Positions 7,648 through 13,884 of a DNA stretch of 13,884 nucleotides are shown one piece after another. The translations under genes and the position numbers were made by a program. The stretch comes from Christensenella sp. UBA7597 (GTDB taxonomy: Bacteria; Bacillota; Clostridia; Christensenellales; Borkfalkiaceae). The stretch is from positions 291 through 14,174 of the forward strand of contig DLQW01000085.1 of the NCBI GenBank assembly GCA_002474405.1. The letters run 5' to 3'. The notes under the pieces are model-generated. The model had not been told where the DNA came from, searched no databases, and saw only the letters and a program-made list of their open reading frames with translations. Positions within the stretch are counted from its first letter, which is position 1. Each line of letters starts with the position of its first letter.

Positions 7648-7766
7648 TTATGTCTGACATAATTATAACTGTTATGACACACATAATGGTTATGTCTGAC
7701 AAAGCAATATTATTATGTTACGCATAATAATTATGTCTTGCGTAGTAATTTTTATTTCAGACACTG
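7648..7766. repeat. array of about six TTATGTCTGACATAA-like palindromes upstream of glgB
   Basis: The first copy, TTATGTCTGACATAA (7648-7662), is a perfect 15-bp palindrome around a central T. Related copies follow at 7672-7686 (TTATGACACACATAA), 7690-7704 (TTATGTCTGACAAAG), 7713-7727 (TTATGTTACGCATAA), 7731-7745 (TTATGTCTTGCGTAG) and, weakly, 7752-7766. Their centres are 24, 18, 23, 18 and 21 bp apart, so pairs repeat with a 41-42 bp period. The array lies 160-275 bp before the glgB promoter. The same motif occurs between glgD and glgA. It is either a multi-site operator or a dispersed repeat. Copies decay towards the right. Confidence 0.75.
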
Positions 7767-7923
7767 CGTTAAAAAGGAAATTCGTTAAATGAAGCGAAAA
7801 GCGGAGAATGAAAACGGACGACGGAACGCAAGCGGAAAACCGCGAAAAATAGGCTTTTAGCGCATAACGGGCGGAGAAAGGCAAAAATTTTTTACGAAAA
7901 GCGAAAAATTTTGCCTGTACTAC
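7767..7923. other. intergenic region with an inverted repeat at 7880-7915
   Basis: No credible gene is seen. At its right end an AT-rich inverted repeat has arms 7880-7893 (GGCAAAAATTTTTT) and 7904-7915 (AAAAATTTTGCC), about 12 bp with one bulged A. It ends 8 bp before the glgB -35 element. It could be an operator or a cruciform. No T tail follows it on the plus strand, so it is not a typical terminator. Confidence 0.5.
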
Positions 7924-7952
7924 TTGAAATTTCCTTATATTTGTAGTATAAT
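7924..7952 (+). promoter_or_regulatory. promoter of the glycogen operon
   Basis: The -35 TTGAAA (7924-7929), a 17-bp spacer and a perfect -10 TATAAT (7947-7952) place the start near 7959, about 145 nt before the glgB start codon. Confidence 0.8.
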
Positions 7953-7958
7953 ATTATT

Positions 7959-8103
7959 AAAGGGCGAAGTTTGCGCGTTTGAAAGAAAAACGGACGTCGC
8001 CCGAATCGTGCGAAGAAGCGTGCAGAAGCTTAAAACGATGCTTTTATAAAGCAGAGGCGCGTATTCATAATGCCAACGAACGACAAGGAGACTGATTGAA
8101 GTT
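7959..8103 (+). other. glgB 5' leader with terminal stem-loop
   Basis: The predicted leader can fold at its very start: GGGCGA (7962-7967) pairs with TCGCCC (7997-8002), and inside it CGTTT (7976-7980) pairs with AAACG (7988-7992). This may protect the transcript 5' end. I recognise no riboswitch class. The ribosome site AAGGAG (8085-8090) is 13 nt from the glgB ATG, longer than usual. Confidence 0.35.
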
Positions 8104-10008
8104 ATGCCCGGAACCAAAGCAGAAAATAAAGCGGATTTTCCTTTACACTTATTTCATCACGGCGTGAATTATAAAGCTTACGAATTTTTCGGGGCGCACG
8201 AAATCACCCGCCGCAGAAAGAAAGGATTTGTGTTCCGCGTGTGGGCGCCGAGGGCGAAAAGCGTGTCGCTTGTGGGCGAATTCAACCGCTGGGATCCCGC
8301 GGCGCATGTCATGTCCCGCCTGATCGACGGGGAGACGTTTGAAATTTTCGTAGAGGGGATTACCCGCTATGCGGCTTATAAATATTGCATCGAAACGCAG
8401 GACGGAAGGCTGCTCTACAAAGCGGATCCGTATGCGTTTCATACGGAAACGCCCGGCGGAAATTCGTCGAACGCTTCGAAAGTTTATCCGCTCGACGGCT
8501 TTGCCTGGGAGGATAAGGAATATTTCAGAAAGCTTTCCCGTACGAATATTTATTCTTCGCCGGTCAATATCTACGAAGTGAATCTTCTTTCGTGGAAGCG
8601 CCACGAGGACGGTTCGTTTTTTACGTACGGCGAGCTGGAAAAATCGCTGGTTCCGTATGTAAAAAGAATGGGATACACGCATGTGGAATTCATGCCCGTT
8701 TCCGAATTTCCTTACGACGGTTCGTGGGGGTATCAGGTTACGGGGTATTATGCCGTTACTTCAAGGTTGGGTACGCCGCACGATTTCATGGCGCTGGTAA
8801 ACGCGTTTCACCGCGAGGGAATCGGCGTGATTCTGGACTGGGTTCCCGCGCATTTCCCCAAAGACGCTTTCGGACTCTACGAATTCGACGGGGCGCCGTT
8901 GTACGAGCCTTCGCAGGCGGACAGAAGAGAGCACGCGGGCTGGGGAACGAGAACGTTCGATTACGGCAGAAACGAGGTGCTTTCGTTCCTTGTTTCGAAC
9001 GCGGTGTTTTACTTTGAGAAATATCATGTGGACGGGCTGCGGGTAGACGCCGTGGCTTCGATGCTGTATCTCGATTACGATAAAAAACCCGGAGAATGGA
9101 CGCCGAATATTTACGGCGACAATAAAAATCTCGAAGCGGTATCTTTTCTGAGAAAGCTGAACGAAACGGTGTTCGGATATTTCCCGTATGCGATGATGAT
9201 TGCCGAAGAATCCACGGCGTGGCCGCTGGTAACGCGCCCCACGGCGGTGGGCGGCTTAGGCTTCAATTTCAAATGGAATATGGGCTGGATGAACGACGTG
9301 ATGGCGTATATTTCCACCGACCCGCTGTTCAGAAAATACGAGCATAACAAGCTGACGTTTTCGATGATGTATGCTTTTTCGGAAAATTACGTTCTGCCCG
9401 TTTCTCACGACGAGGTTGTGCACGGAAAGTGTTCGCTGATCGGGAAAATGCCCGGCGAATACGAGCAGAAGTTTGCGGGGATGCGCGCGTTTTTCGGGTA
9501 CATGATGTCGCACCCCGGAAAGAAACTGAACTTTATGGGTTCGGAATTCGGGCAGTTTAAGGAGTGGGATTACGCCGAAGGCGTGGAATTTTTCCTGAAA
9601 GATTATCCGATGCACGCGCGGCTTTCGAAGTGCGTGCGCGATCTGAACGAATTTTACCGCAATACGCCCGCGTTTTTTGAAATCGAAGATTCGTGGGACG
9701 GATTCGAATGGATTTCCGCCGACGACGCCGATCATAATTTCCTTGCGTATATCCGCCGCGACAAAAAAGGCGGAGAAACGGTGGTGCTGGTGAATTTTTC
9801 CGGCGCGGAACTGAATAATTACCGCGTGGGAATTTCCGGAAAAAAATATCGTACCGTTTTCGATACCGATTCGAAATTATACGGCGGAAGCGGAAAGGTA
9901 CAGAAGCGCGTTTATCACGCGGAAAAGGTTTCGGCGAACAACAAGGAAACGTCGATTGCGGTGGATATGCCGCCGCTTTCCTGCAAGTATCTCGTGCGCT
10001 GCGAATAA
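8104..10008 (+). CDS. glgB: 1,4-alpha-glucan branching enzyme
   Basis: The 634-residue enzyme cuts an alpha-1,4 chain and rejoins it by an alpha-1,6 bond, making glycogen branches. Residues about 40-140 are a single CBM48 carbohydrate-binding domain (FVFRVWAPRAKSVSLVGEFNRW). The GH13 barrel follows: DWVPAH, GLRVDAVASM with nucleophile D315, MIAEES with acid/base E368 and VSHDEVVHGK with D436. The spacing between these three residues (53 and 68) equals that of the E. coli enzyme. A C-terminal all-beta domain closes the protein. It is shorter than E. coli GlgB because it has only one N-terminal module, a common form in Bacillota. The ATG at 8104 is the only in-frame start that follows the ribosome site AAGGAG. 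It is first in the operon, with glgC 85 nt downstream. Confidence 0.96.
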   Translation: MPGTKAENKADFPLHLFHHGVNYKAYEFFGAHEITRRRKKGFVFRVWAPRAKSVSLVGEFNRWDPAAHVMSRLIDGETFEIFVEGITRYAAYKYCIETQDGRLLYKADPYAFHTETPGGNSSNASKVYPLDGFAWEDKEYFRKLSRTNIYSSPVNIYEVNLLSWKRHEDGSFFTYGELEKSLVPYVKRMGYTHVEFMPVSEFPYDGSWGYQVTGYYAVTSRLGTPHDFMALVNAFHREGIGVILDWVPAHFPKDAFGLYEFDGAPLYEPSQADRREHAGWGTRTFDYGRNEVLSFLVSNAVFYFEKYHVDGLRVDAVASMLYLDYDKKPGEWTPNIYGDNKNLEAVSFLRKLNETVFGYFPYAMMIAEESTAWPLVTRPTAVGGLGFNFKWNMGWMNDVMAYISTDPLFRKYEHNKLTFSMMYAFSENYVLPVSHDEVVHGKCSLIGKMPGEYEQKFAGMRAFFGYMMSHPGKKLNFMGSEFGQFKEWDYAEGVEFFLKDYPMHARLSKCVRDLNEFYRNTPAFFEIEDSWDGFEWISADDADHNFLAYIRRDKKGGETVVLVNFSGAELNNYRVGISGKKYRTVFDTDSKLYGGSGKVQKRVYHAEKVSANNKETSIAVDMPPLSCKYLVRCE

Positions 10009-10093
10009 CGCGGCTGTGTAACGGAACGAGCAGGCTGAAAACAGTAAAAAATAACCGTGCGGCGGAATAACGCCGACAAAGGGGAAAATAAAT

Positions 10094-11287
10094 ATGCAGA
10101 GAAAGAAAGAATGTGTAGCAATGCTTCTCGCGGGAGGACAAGGCAGTCGCCTGTACGCCCTGACGAGCAGCATAGCCAAACCCGCGGTTGCGTACGGCGC
10201 GAAGTATCGGATTATCGATTTTCCGCTTTCCAACTGCATCAATTCGGGAATCGATACGGTGGGCGTTTTAACGCAGTATCAGCCGCTGATTCTGAACGAA
10301 TACATCGGGAACGGGCAGCCGTGGGATCTCGACCGCGCTTACGGCGGCGTACATATTCTTTCACCGTATCAGGGAAAATCGCGTTCTTCGTGGTATGAAG
10401 GAACTGCGAACGCCATTTATCAGAACATGCACTTTATGAAAATGTACGACCCCGATTACGTTCTGGTGCTTTCGGGCGACCACATTTATAAAATGGATTA
10501 TTCCGAAATGCTGAAGGCGCATATCAAAAACGGCGCGGCGTGCACGATTGCGGCGATCGAAGTGCCGCTTTCCGAGGCTTCGCGTTTCGGGGTGCTGAAT
10601 ACGAATCCGGACGGTTCGATTTACGAATTCGAAGAAAAACCGAAGCAGCCGAAAAGCAATCTCGCGTCGATGGGCATTTATATTTTTACGGCGTCGAAAC
10701 TTTTTAGATACCTCGAAGAGGACGATAAAAATCCCGATTCTTCGAAGGATTTCGGAAAGGACGTGCTTCCCGCGATGCTGAAAGCTGGCGAAAAAATGTA
10801 TTCGTATAAATTCGAAGGATACTGGAAAGACGTCGGAACGATTGCGTCGCTCTGGCAGGCGAATATGGATTTGCTGGATGAAAAACCGGTATTCGACGTA
10901 GGCGGAACGGAGTGGAAAATTCATTCGAGAAATCCTTTGGCTCCGCCCGAATACATAGGCAACGAAGGCGTTGTGAAAAATTCGATGATAGCGCTCGGCT
11001 GCGAAATCGACGGCTGCGTGGAACATTCGGTGCTGGGAAGCAACGTAGTTGTGGAAAAGGGCGCGGAGGTGAAAGACGCCGTGATTCTTGCCAACAGCGT
11101 GATTAAAGCCGGCGCGAAAGTTTCGTATTCGATTATCGACGAAAACGTAACCGTGGGAAAAGACGCCGTGGTAGGCGTGGAACGGAACGCGAAGGCGGAA
11201 ATCGTGGTTCTCGGCAGAGACCTGACGGTGAAAGACGGCGTGAAAGTGCTTTCCGGGCAAAAGCATGAAAAGGATATAACGGAATAA
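10094..11287 (+). CDS. glgC: glucose-1-phosphate adenylyltransferase, catalytic subunit
   Basis: The 397-residue enzyme makes ADP-glucose and pyrophosphate from ATP and glucose-1-phosphate, the committed and usually allosterically controlled step of bacterial glycogen synthesis. The nucleotidyltransferase fold shows GGQGSRL (14-20), [20 protein letters not shown], the [10 protein letters not shown] motif with catalytic D129, FEEKP for sugar-phosphate binding and [12 protein letters not shown]. The last 100 or so residues are left-handed beta-helix repeats (for example [18 protein letters not shown]). All core catalytic landmarks are intact, so this is the active subunit. The ribosome site AAAGGGG lies 9 nt before the ATG. 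A small hairpin, CGGCG-GAATAA-CGCCG (10060-10075), sits just before it. glgD follows after 21 nt, so the two are surely co-transcribed and probably form a mixed tetramer. Confidence 0.96.
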   Translation: MQRKKECVAMLLAGGQGSRLYALTSSIAKPAVAYGAKYRIIDFPLSNCINSGIDTVGVLTQYQPLILNEYIGNGQPWDLDRAYGGVHILSPYQGKSRSSWYEGTANAIYQNMHFMKMYDPDYVLVLSGDHIYKMDYSEMLKAHIKNGAACTIAAIEVPLSEASRFGVLNTNPDGSIYEFEEKPKQPKSNLASMGIYIFTASKLFRYLEEDDKNPDSSKDFGKDVLPAMLKAGEKMYSYKFEGYWKDVGTIASLWQANMDLLDEKPVFDVGGTEWKIHSRNPLAPPEYIGNEGVVKNSMIALGCEIDGCVEHSVLGSNVVVEKGAEVKDAVILANSVIKAGAKVSYSIIDENVTVGKDAVVGVERNAKAEIVVLGRDLTVKDGVKVLSGQKHEKDITE

Positions 11288-11308
11288 TCCGAGGGGGAGA
11301 AAGAAAAA

Positions 11309-12424
11309 ATGGCGGCAACGGCAGTAGGCGTAATATTTACGAATTTGCACGGGGAGAAAGTTCCCGAGCTGGTACGGAAACGGACGATAGCATCCATTCC
11401 GTTCGGCGGAAGATACCGGCTGATTGATTTTCAGCTTTCGAATATGGTAAATTCGGGCATCACTACGGTGGGACTGATGACGACGAACAATTATCGTTCG
11501 CTGATCGACCATATCGGCAGCGGGAAAGACTGGGATCTTGCCCGCAAAGACGGCGGAATTATTCTGCTTCCGCCCTTTTCGGACGTGGCGGAGAAACCGT
11601 ATACGACGCGGCTGGAAGCGCTTTGCGGCGTGAAGAGTTTTTTACGGAAGCGCCGTGAAAGTTACGTTGTTCTTTGCGACTCCGACGGCGTGGCGCGCAT
11701 GAATATCGCCGACGTGATTGCGTATCACGAGAGCAAAAACGCCGATATTACGATGGTTACGCGGCGCGCGACGGCGGAAAACCGCGTGAACGGAATGTTG
11801 CTGAAAGCAAATACGGACGGACGGGTAACCGAAGTGAGAATCAATCCGGTGATTACCGAGCCGGAATGCGCGGATACATACGTAAACGTATCGGTGTTTA
11901 ACCGCGAATTTTTAATCAATCTGATTGACGACGCGGCGTCGAGAGGGTTGACGAGCTTTGAAAACGACGTCATTGCAAGGCAGATTCATGCCCTGAAAAT
12001 TTATCGGTACGATTTCAAAGGCTTTTATGCCGAAATCGATTCGCTGACGAACTATTATAAATACAACATGATGCTGCTCGATAAGGAAGTGCGCAATCAG
12101 TTGTTCGGCGCGCGCGACGTGTATACGAAAGTGCGCGACAGCGCGCCTTCCAAATACGGGACGAGCGCTATCGTGAAAAATTCTCTGATTTCCGACGGGT
12201 GCGTGATTGAAGGAATCGTGGAAAATTCGATTCTCTTCCGCGGCGTAAAAGTGGAAAAAGGCGCCGTAGTACGCAATTCGATTGTCATGCAGGACAGCGC
12301 GATTCACGCAAACGCCGTGCTGAATTGCGTGATTACCGATAAAAACGTTGAAATTACGGAAAGAAGAGTGCTGAGCGGTTGCGAAAGTCTGCCGTATTAT
12401 GTGCAGAAGGGGAGCAAACTGTAA
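11309..12424 (+). CDS. glgD: glucose-1-phosphate adenylyltransferase regulatory subunit GlgD
   Basis: The 371-residue protein is a paralogue of GlgC with the same fold: FGGRYRLIDFQLSNMVNSGI near the N terminus and beta-helix repeats near the C terminus (IVKNSLISDGCVIEGIVENS). The nucleotide-binding loop GGxGxRL of GlgC is replaced by TNLHGEKVPEL, and the GDHIYKMDY motif is replaced by CDSDGVARMN (123-132). These losses mark it as GlgD. In Bacillota GlgD is poorly active alone and raises the activity of GlgC in a GlgCD complex. The ribosome site GGGGGAG lies 9 nt before the ATG, and the gap to glgC is only 21 nt. An inverted repeat separates it from glgA. Confidence 0.93.
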   Translation: MAATAVGVIFTNLHGEKVPELVRKRTIASIPFGGRYRLIDFQLSNMVNSGITTVGLMTTNNYRSLIDHIGSGKDWDLARKDGGIILLPPFSDVAEKPYTTRLEALCGVKSFLRKRRESYVVLCDSDGVARMNIADVIAYHESKNADITMVTRRATAENRVNGMLLKANTDGRVTEVRINPVITEPECADTYVNVSVFNREFLINLIDDAASRGLTSFENDVIARQIHALKIYRYDFKGFYAEIDSLTNYYKYNMMLLDKEVRNQLFGARDVYTKVRDSAPSKYGTSAIVKNSLISDGCVIEGIVENSILFRGVKVEKGAVVRNSIVMQDSAIHANAVLNCVITDKNVEITERRVLSGCESLPYYVQKGSKL

Positions 12425-12433
12425 AGCACGGCA

Positions 12434-12473
12434 GCTATGTCAAACATAATAAATTTATTGTGTCTGACATAGC
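12434..12473. repeat. 40-bp near-perfect inverted repeat between glgD and glgA
   Basis: The two 20-base arms (from GCTATGTCA at 12434 to TGACATAGC ending at 12473) are complementary at 18 of 20 positions with no loop. One of the two mismatches would be a G-U pair in RNA. It contains two 15-bp sites, CTATGTCAAACATAA (12435-12449) and TTGTGTCTGACATAG (12458-12472), with centres 23 bp apart. Both are close to the motif repeated upstream of glgB. No T run follows, so it is not a standard terminator. It could act as an operator or as an RNA hairpin that trims or stabilises the glgD-glgA message. Confidence 0.8.
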
Positions 12474-12505
12474 ATAAATGAAACGCATACGGGAGGAAAA
12501 AGAAA

Positions 12506-13884
12506 ATGAGCGAAACAAAAAGCGGAACGACGAAAAATGCACGCAGAGCGACGCTTGTGAAAACGAATCGGACGATTGCCCGCGCGGGGAAAAACGCCGG
12601 AACGGCGCCCGAGCGTGCGAAAGAAGCGAAAATCAAGGACGAAAAGGAAATGCCGAAAGTAAAAATCATTACGGACGAAAAAGACGATTTGAAAACCGCG
12701 GCGAAAGAGGAACAGGCGGTAACGATAACGCCGAAACGGAAAATATTGTTTGCTGCTTCGGAATGCACGCCGTTCATCGCTACGGGCGGACTGGCGGAAG
12801 TAATCGGTTCGCTTTCGAAATCGCTTGCGCGGGACGAAGGATACGACGTGCGCGTTGTGTTGCCGTTGTATTCGGATATACGCGACGATTACAGACAGCG
12901 CTTTACTTACCTTGGCAATATCAATGTGCCGCTCGGCTGGCGTAACCAGTATTGCGGAATATTTTCTTACGAGGAAAGCGGCGTAACGTTCTATTTTCTC
13001 GATAACGAATACTATTTTCGTCGCGGCGGCTGCTACGGCTATTACGACGACGGGGAAAGATTTGCGTTTTTCTCCCGCGCGGTCATGGAAATTCTCGGTT
13101 TTCTGCAGTTTTATCCCGACGTGTTGCATTGCCACGACTGGCAGGCTGCTCTGGCGGCGATTTATCTGAAAACGATTTATTGCCACAGACGTGAATACAG
13201 CCTGATCCGCGCCGTATTCACGATACATAATATCGAATATCAGGGGAAATATTCGTTGGACGTTTTGGAAGATTTATTCGGGATTTCCAACGATTACAGA
13301 TATCTGCTCGAATTCGACGGTTGCGCGAATCTGATGAAAGCGGCTATCGAATGTTCGGAAACGTTCACGACGGTGTCGCCGACTTACGCGGAAGAAATCA
13401 AGCGCGCGGAATATGCGCACGGGCTGCAAAACGAAGTGGAAAGAAACGCTTTCAAACTGCGCGGAATTCTGAACGGCATCGACGTGAAATCGTACGATCC
13501 GGCTACCGATCCTGCGTTATTTGCTTCATACAGTGCGGAAAATCCCGCGAGAAAAGCGGTTTGCAAGGCGGAATTACAGAAAATGCTCGGTTTGCCGGTG
13601 CGGGAGGACGTGCCCGTCGTCGCGATGATTTCCCGTCTGGTGGCGCATAAAGGACTCGATCTCGTGCGGGCGGCGATAGAGGAACTGCTGGCGGACGACG
13701 TTCAGTTTGTGCTTCTCGGCACGGGCGATTCGGAATACGAAGCGTATTTCAAGGACCTTGCGAATCGTTATAAAGGCAAAGCGGTTTCGATTATCGCGTT
13801 CAACGGCGACCTTTCGCGCAAGATTTATTCCGGGGCGGATATTTTTCTGATGCCTTCGAAGAGCGAGCCCTGCGGGCTTTCGCA
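12506..13884 (+). CDS. glgA: glycogen synthase (ADP-glucose dependent), 3' end outside the window
   Basis: This GT5 enzyme transfers glucose from ADP-glucose to the end of alpha-1,4 glucan chains. 459 codons are present and the frame is still open at the edge, inside SEPCGLS. Catalytic-domain signs begin at residue 79: KILFAASECTPFIATGGLAE, LHCHDWQAAL, FTIHNIEYQG, TVSPTYAEEI, LNGID, SRLVAHKGLDLV (donor-binding Arg and Lys) and the EPCGL loop with the conserved Glu. Two features are odd. Residues 1-78 are an extra, low-complexity segment rich in K, A, T and E. Residue A92 stands where most family members have the Lys of KTGGL. The ATG at 12506 is supported by GGGAGG 9 nt upstream; an internal ATG (residue 49) has no properly spaced site. 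It probably belongs to the glgBCD transcript, 81 nt after glgD. Confidence 0.94.
   Translation, partial: MSETKSGTTKNARRATLVKTNRTIARAGKNAGTAPERAKEAKIKDEKEMPKVKIITDEKDDLKTAAKEEQAVTITPKRKILFAASECTPFIATGGLAEVIGSLSKSLARDEGYDVRVVLPLYSDIRDDYRQRFTYLGNINVPLGWRNQYCGIFSYEESGVTFYFLDNEYYFRRGGCYGYYDDGERFAFFSRAVMEILGFLQFYPDVLHCHDWQAALAAIYLKTIYCHRREYSLIRAVFTIHNIEYQGKYSLDVLEDLFGISNDYRYLLEFDGCANLMKAAIECSETFTTVSPTYAEEIKRAEYAHGLQNEVERNAFKLRGILNGIDVKSYDPATDPALFASYSAENPARKAVCKAELQKMLGLPVREDVPVVAMISRLVAHKGLDLVRAAIEELLADDVQFVLLGTGDSEYEAYFKDLANRYKGKAVSIIAFNGDLSRKIYSGADIFLMPSKSEPCGLS

Noticed and set aside
7648..7766. CRISPR array or replication origin
   Set aside because: The repeated units are too short and variable for CRISPR, with no unique spacers of even length. 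No TTATCCACA-type DnaA boxes are present.
7690..7884. Minus-strand open frame of 64 codons in the glgB upstream region
   Set aside because: It runs through the palindrome array and has no convincing start signal or recognisable domain.
10361..11512. Long minus-strand open frame of 383 codons opposite glgC/glgD
   Set aside because: It lies entirely opposite two clearly recognised genes, has no family signature and is rich in F, R and H as expected from reading this codon usage backwards. The minus-strand frames at 2636-3463 and 6084-6926 are rejected for the same reason.

Overview
The window looks like chromosomal DNA of an anaerobic Bacillota/Clostridia-type bacterium. The grounds are the glgB-glgC-glgD-glgA order with a separate GlgD subunit, consensus sigma-A promoters with 17-bp spacers, strong AGGAGG-like ribosome sites and T-tailed terminators. 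Moderate GC and heavy use of GCG and GAA codons would suit an uncultured gut lineage such as Christensenellales. That placement is inference and cannot be proved from this sequence.

Layout: (1) positions 1-25 hold the 5' end of a minus-strand tRNA with its own promoter. (2) Positions 231-3630 hold a sugar-use unit: a consensus promoter with an adjacent palindrome, an AraC-type regulator, a cytoplasmic family 31 glycoside hydrolase and a strong terminator. (3) Positions 3793-3969 hold tRNA-Leu(CAA) with promoter and terminator. (4) Positions 4103-7644 hold a housekeeping pair, DNA polymerase I (polA) and dephospho-CoA kinase (coaE), with promoter and terminator. (5) Positions 7645-7960 are a long regulatory intergenic region with an array of TTATGTCTGACATAA-like palindromes, another inverted repeat and a consensus promoter. 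(6) From 8104 to the right edge lies the glycogen synthesis operon glgB, glgC, glgD, glgA, with glgA cut by the window end.

The glycogen genes form one pathway. GlgC, probably with the degenerate partner GlgD, makes ADP-glucose. GlgA adds glucose to alpha-1,4 chains and GlgB makes the alpha-1,6 branches. The AraC/GH31 unit upstream may release glucose from alpha-glucosides, but nothing in the sequence ties it to the glycogen operon.

The least ordinary signal is the shared palindrome family. About six copies lie upstream of glgB, arranged as 41-42 bp units. A related near-perfect 40-bp inverted repeat lies between glgD and glgA. It could be an operator set for an unidentified regulator of glycogen synthesis or a dispersed intergenic repeat. 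GlgA also stands out: it carries an N-terminal charged extension of about 78 residues, and alanine replaces the lysine of the usual KTGGL motif. I found no mobile element, CRISPR array or defence system. All real protein genes lie on the + strand.
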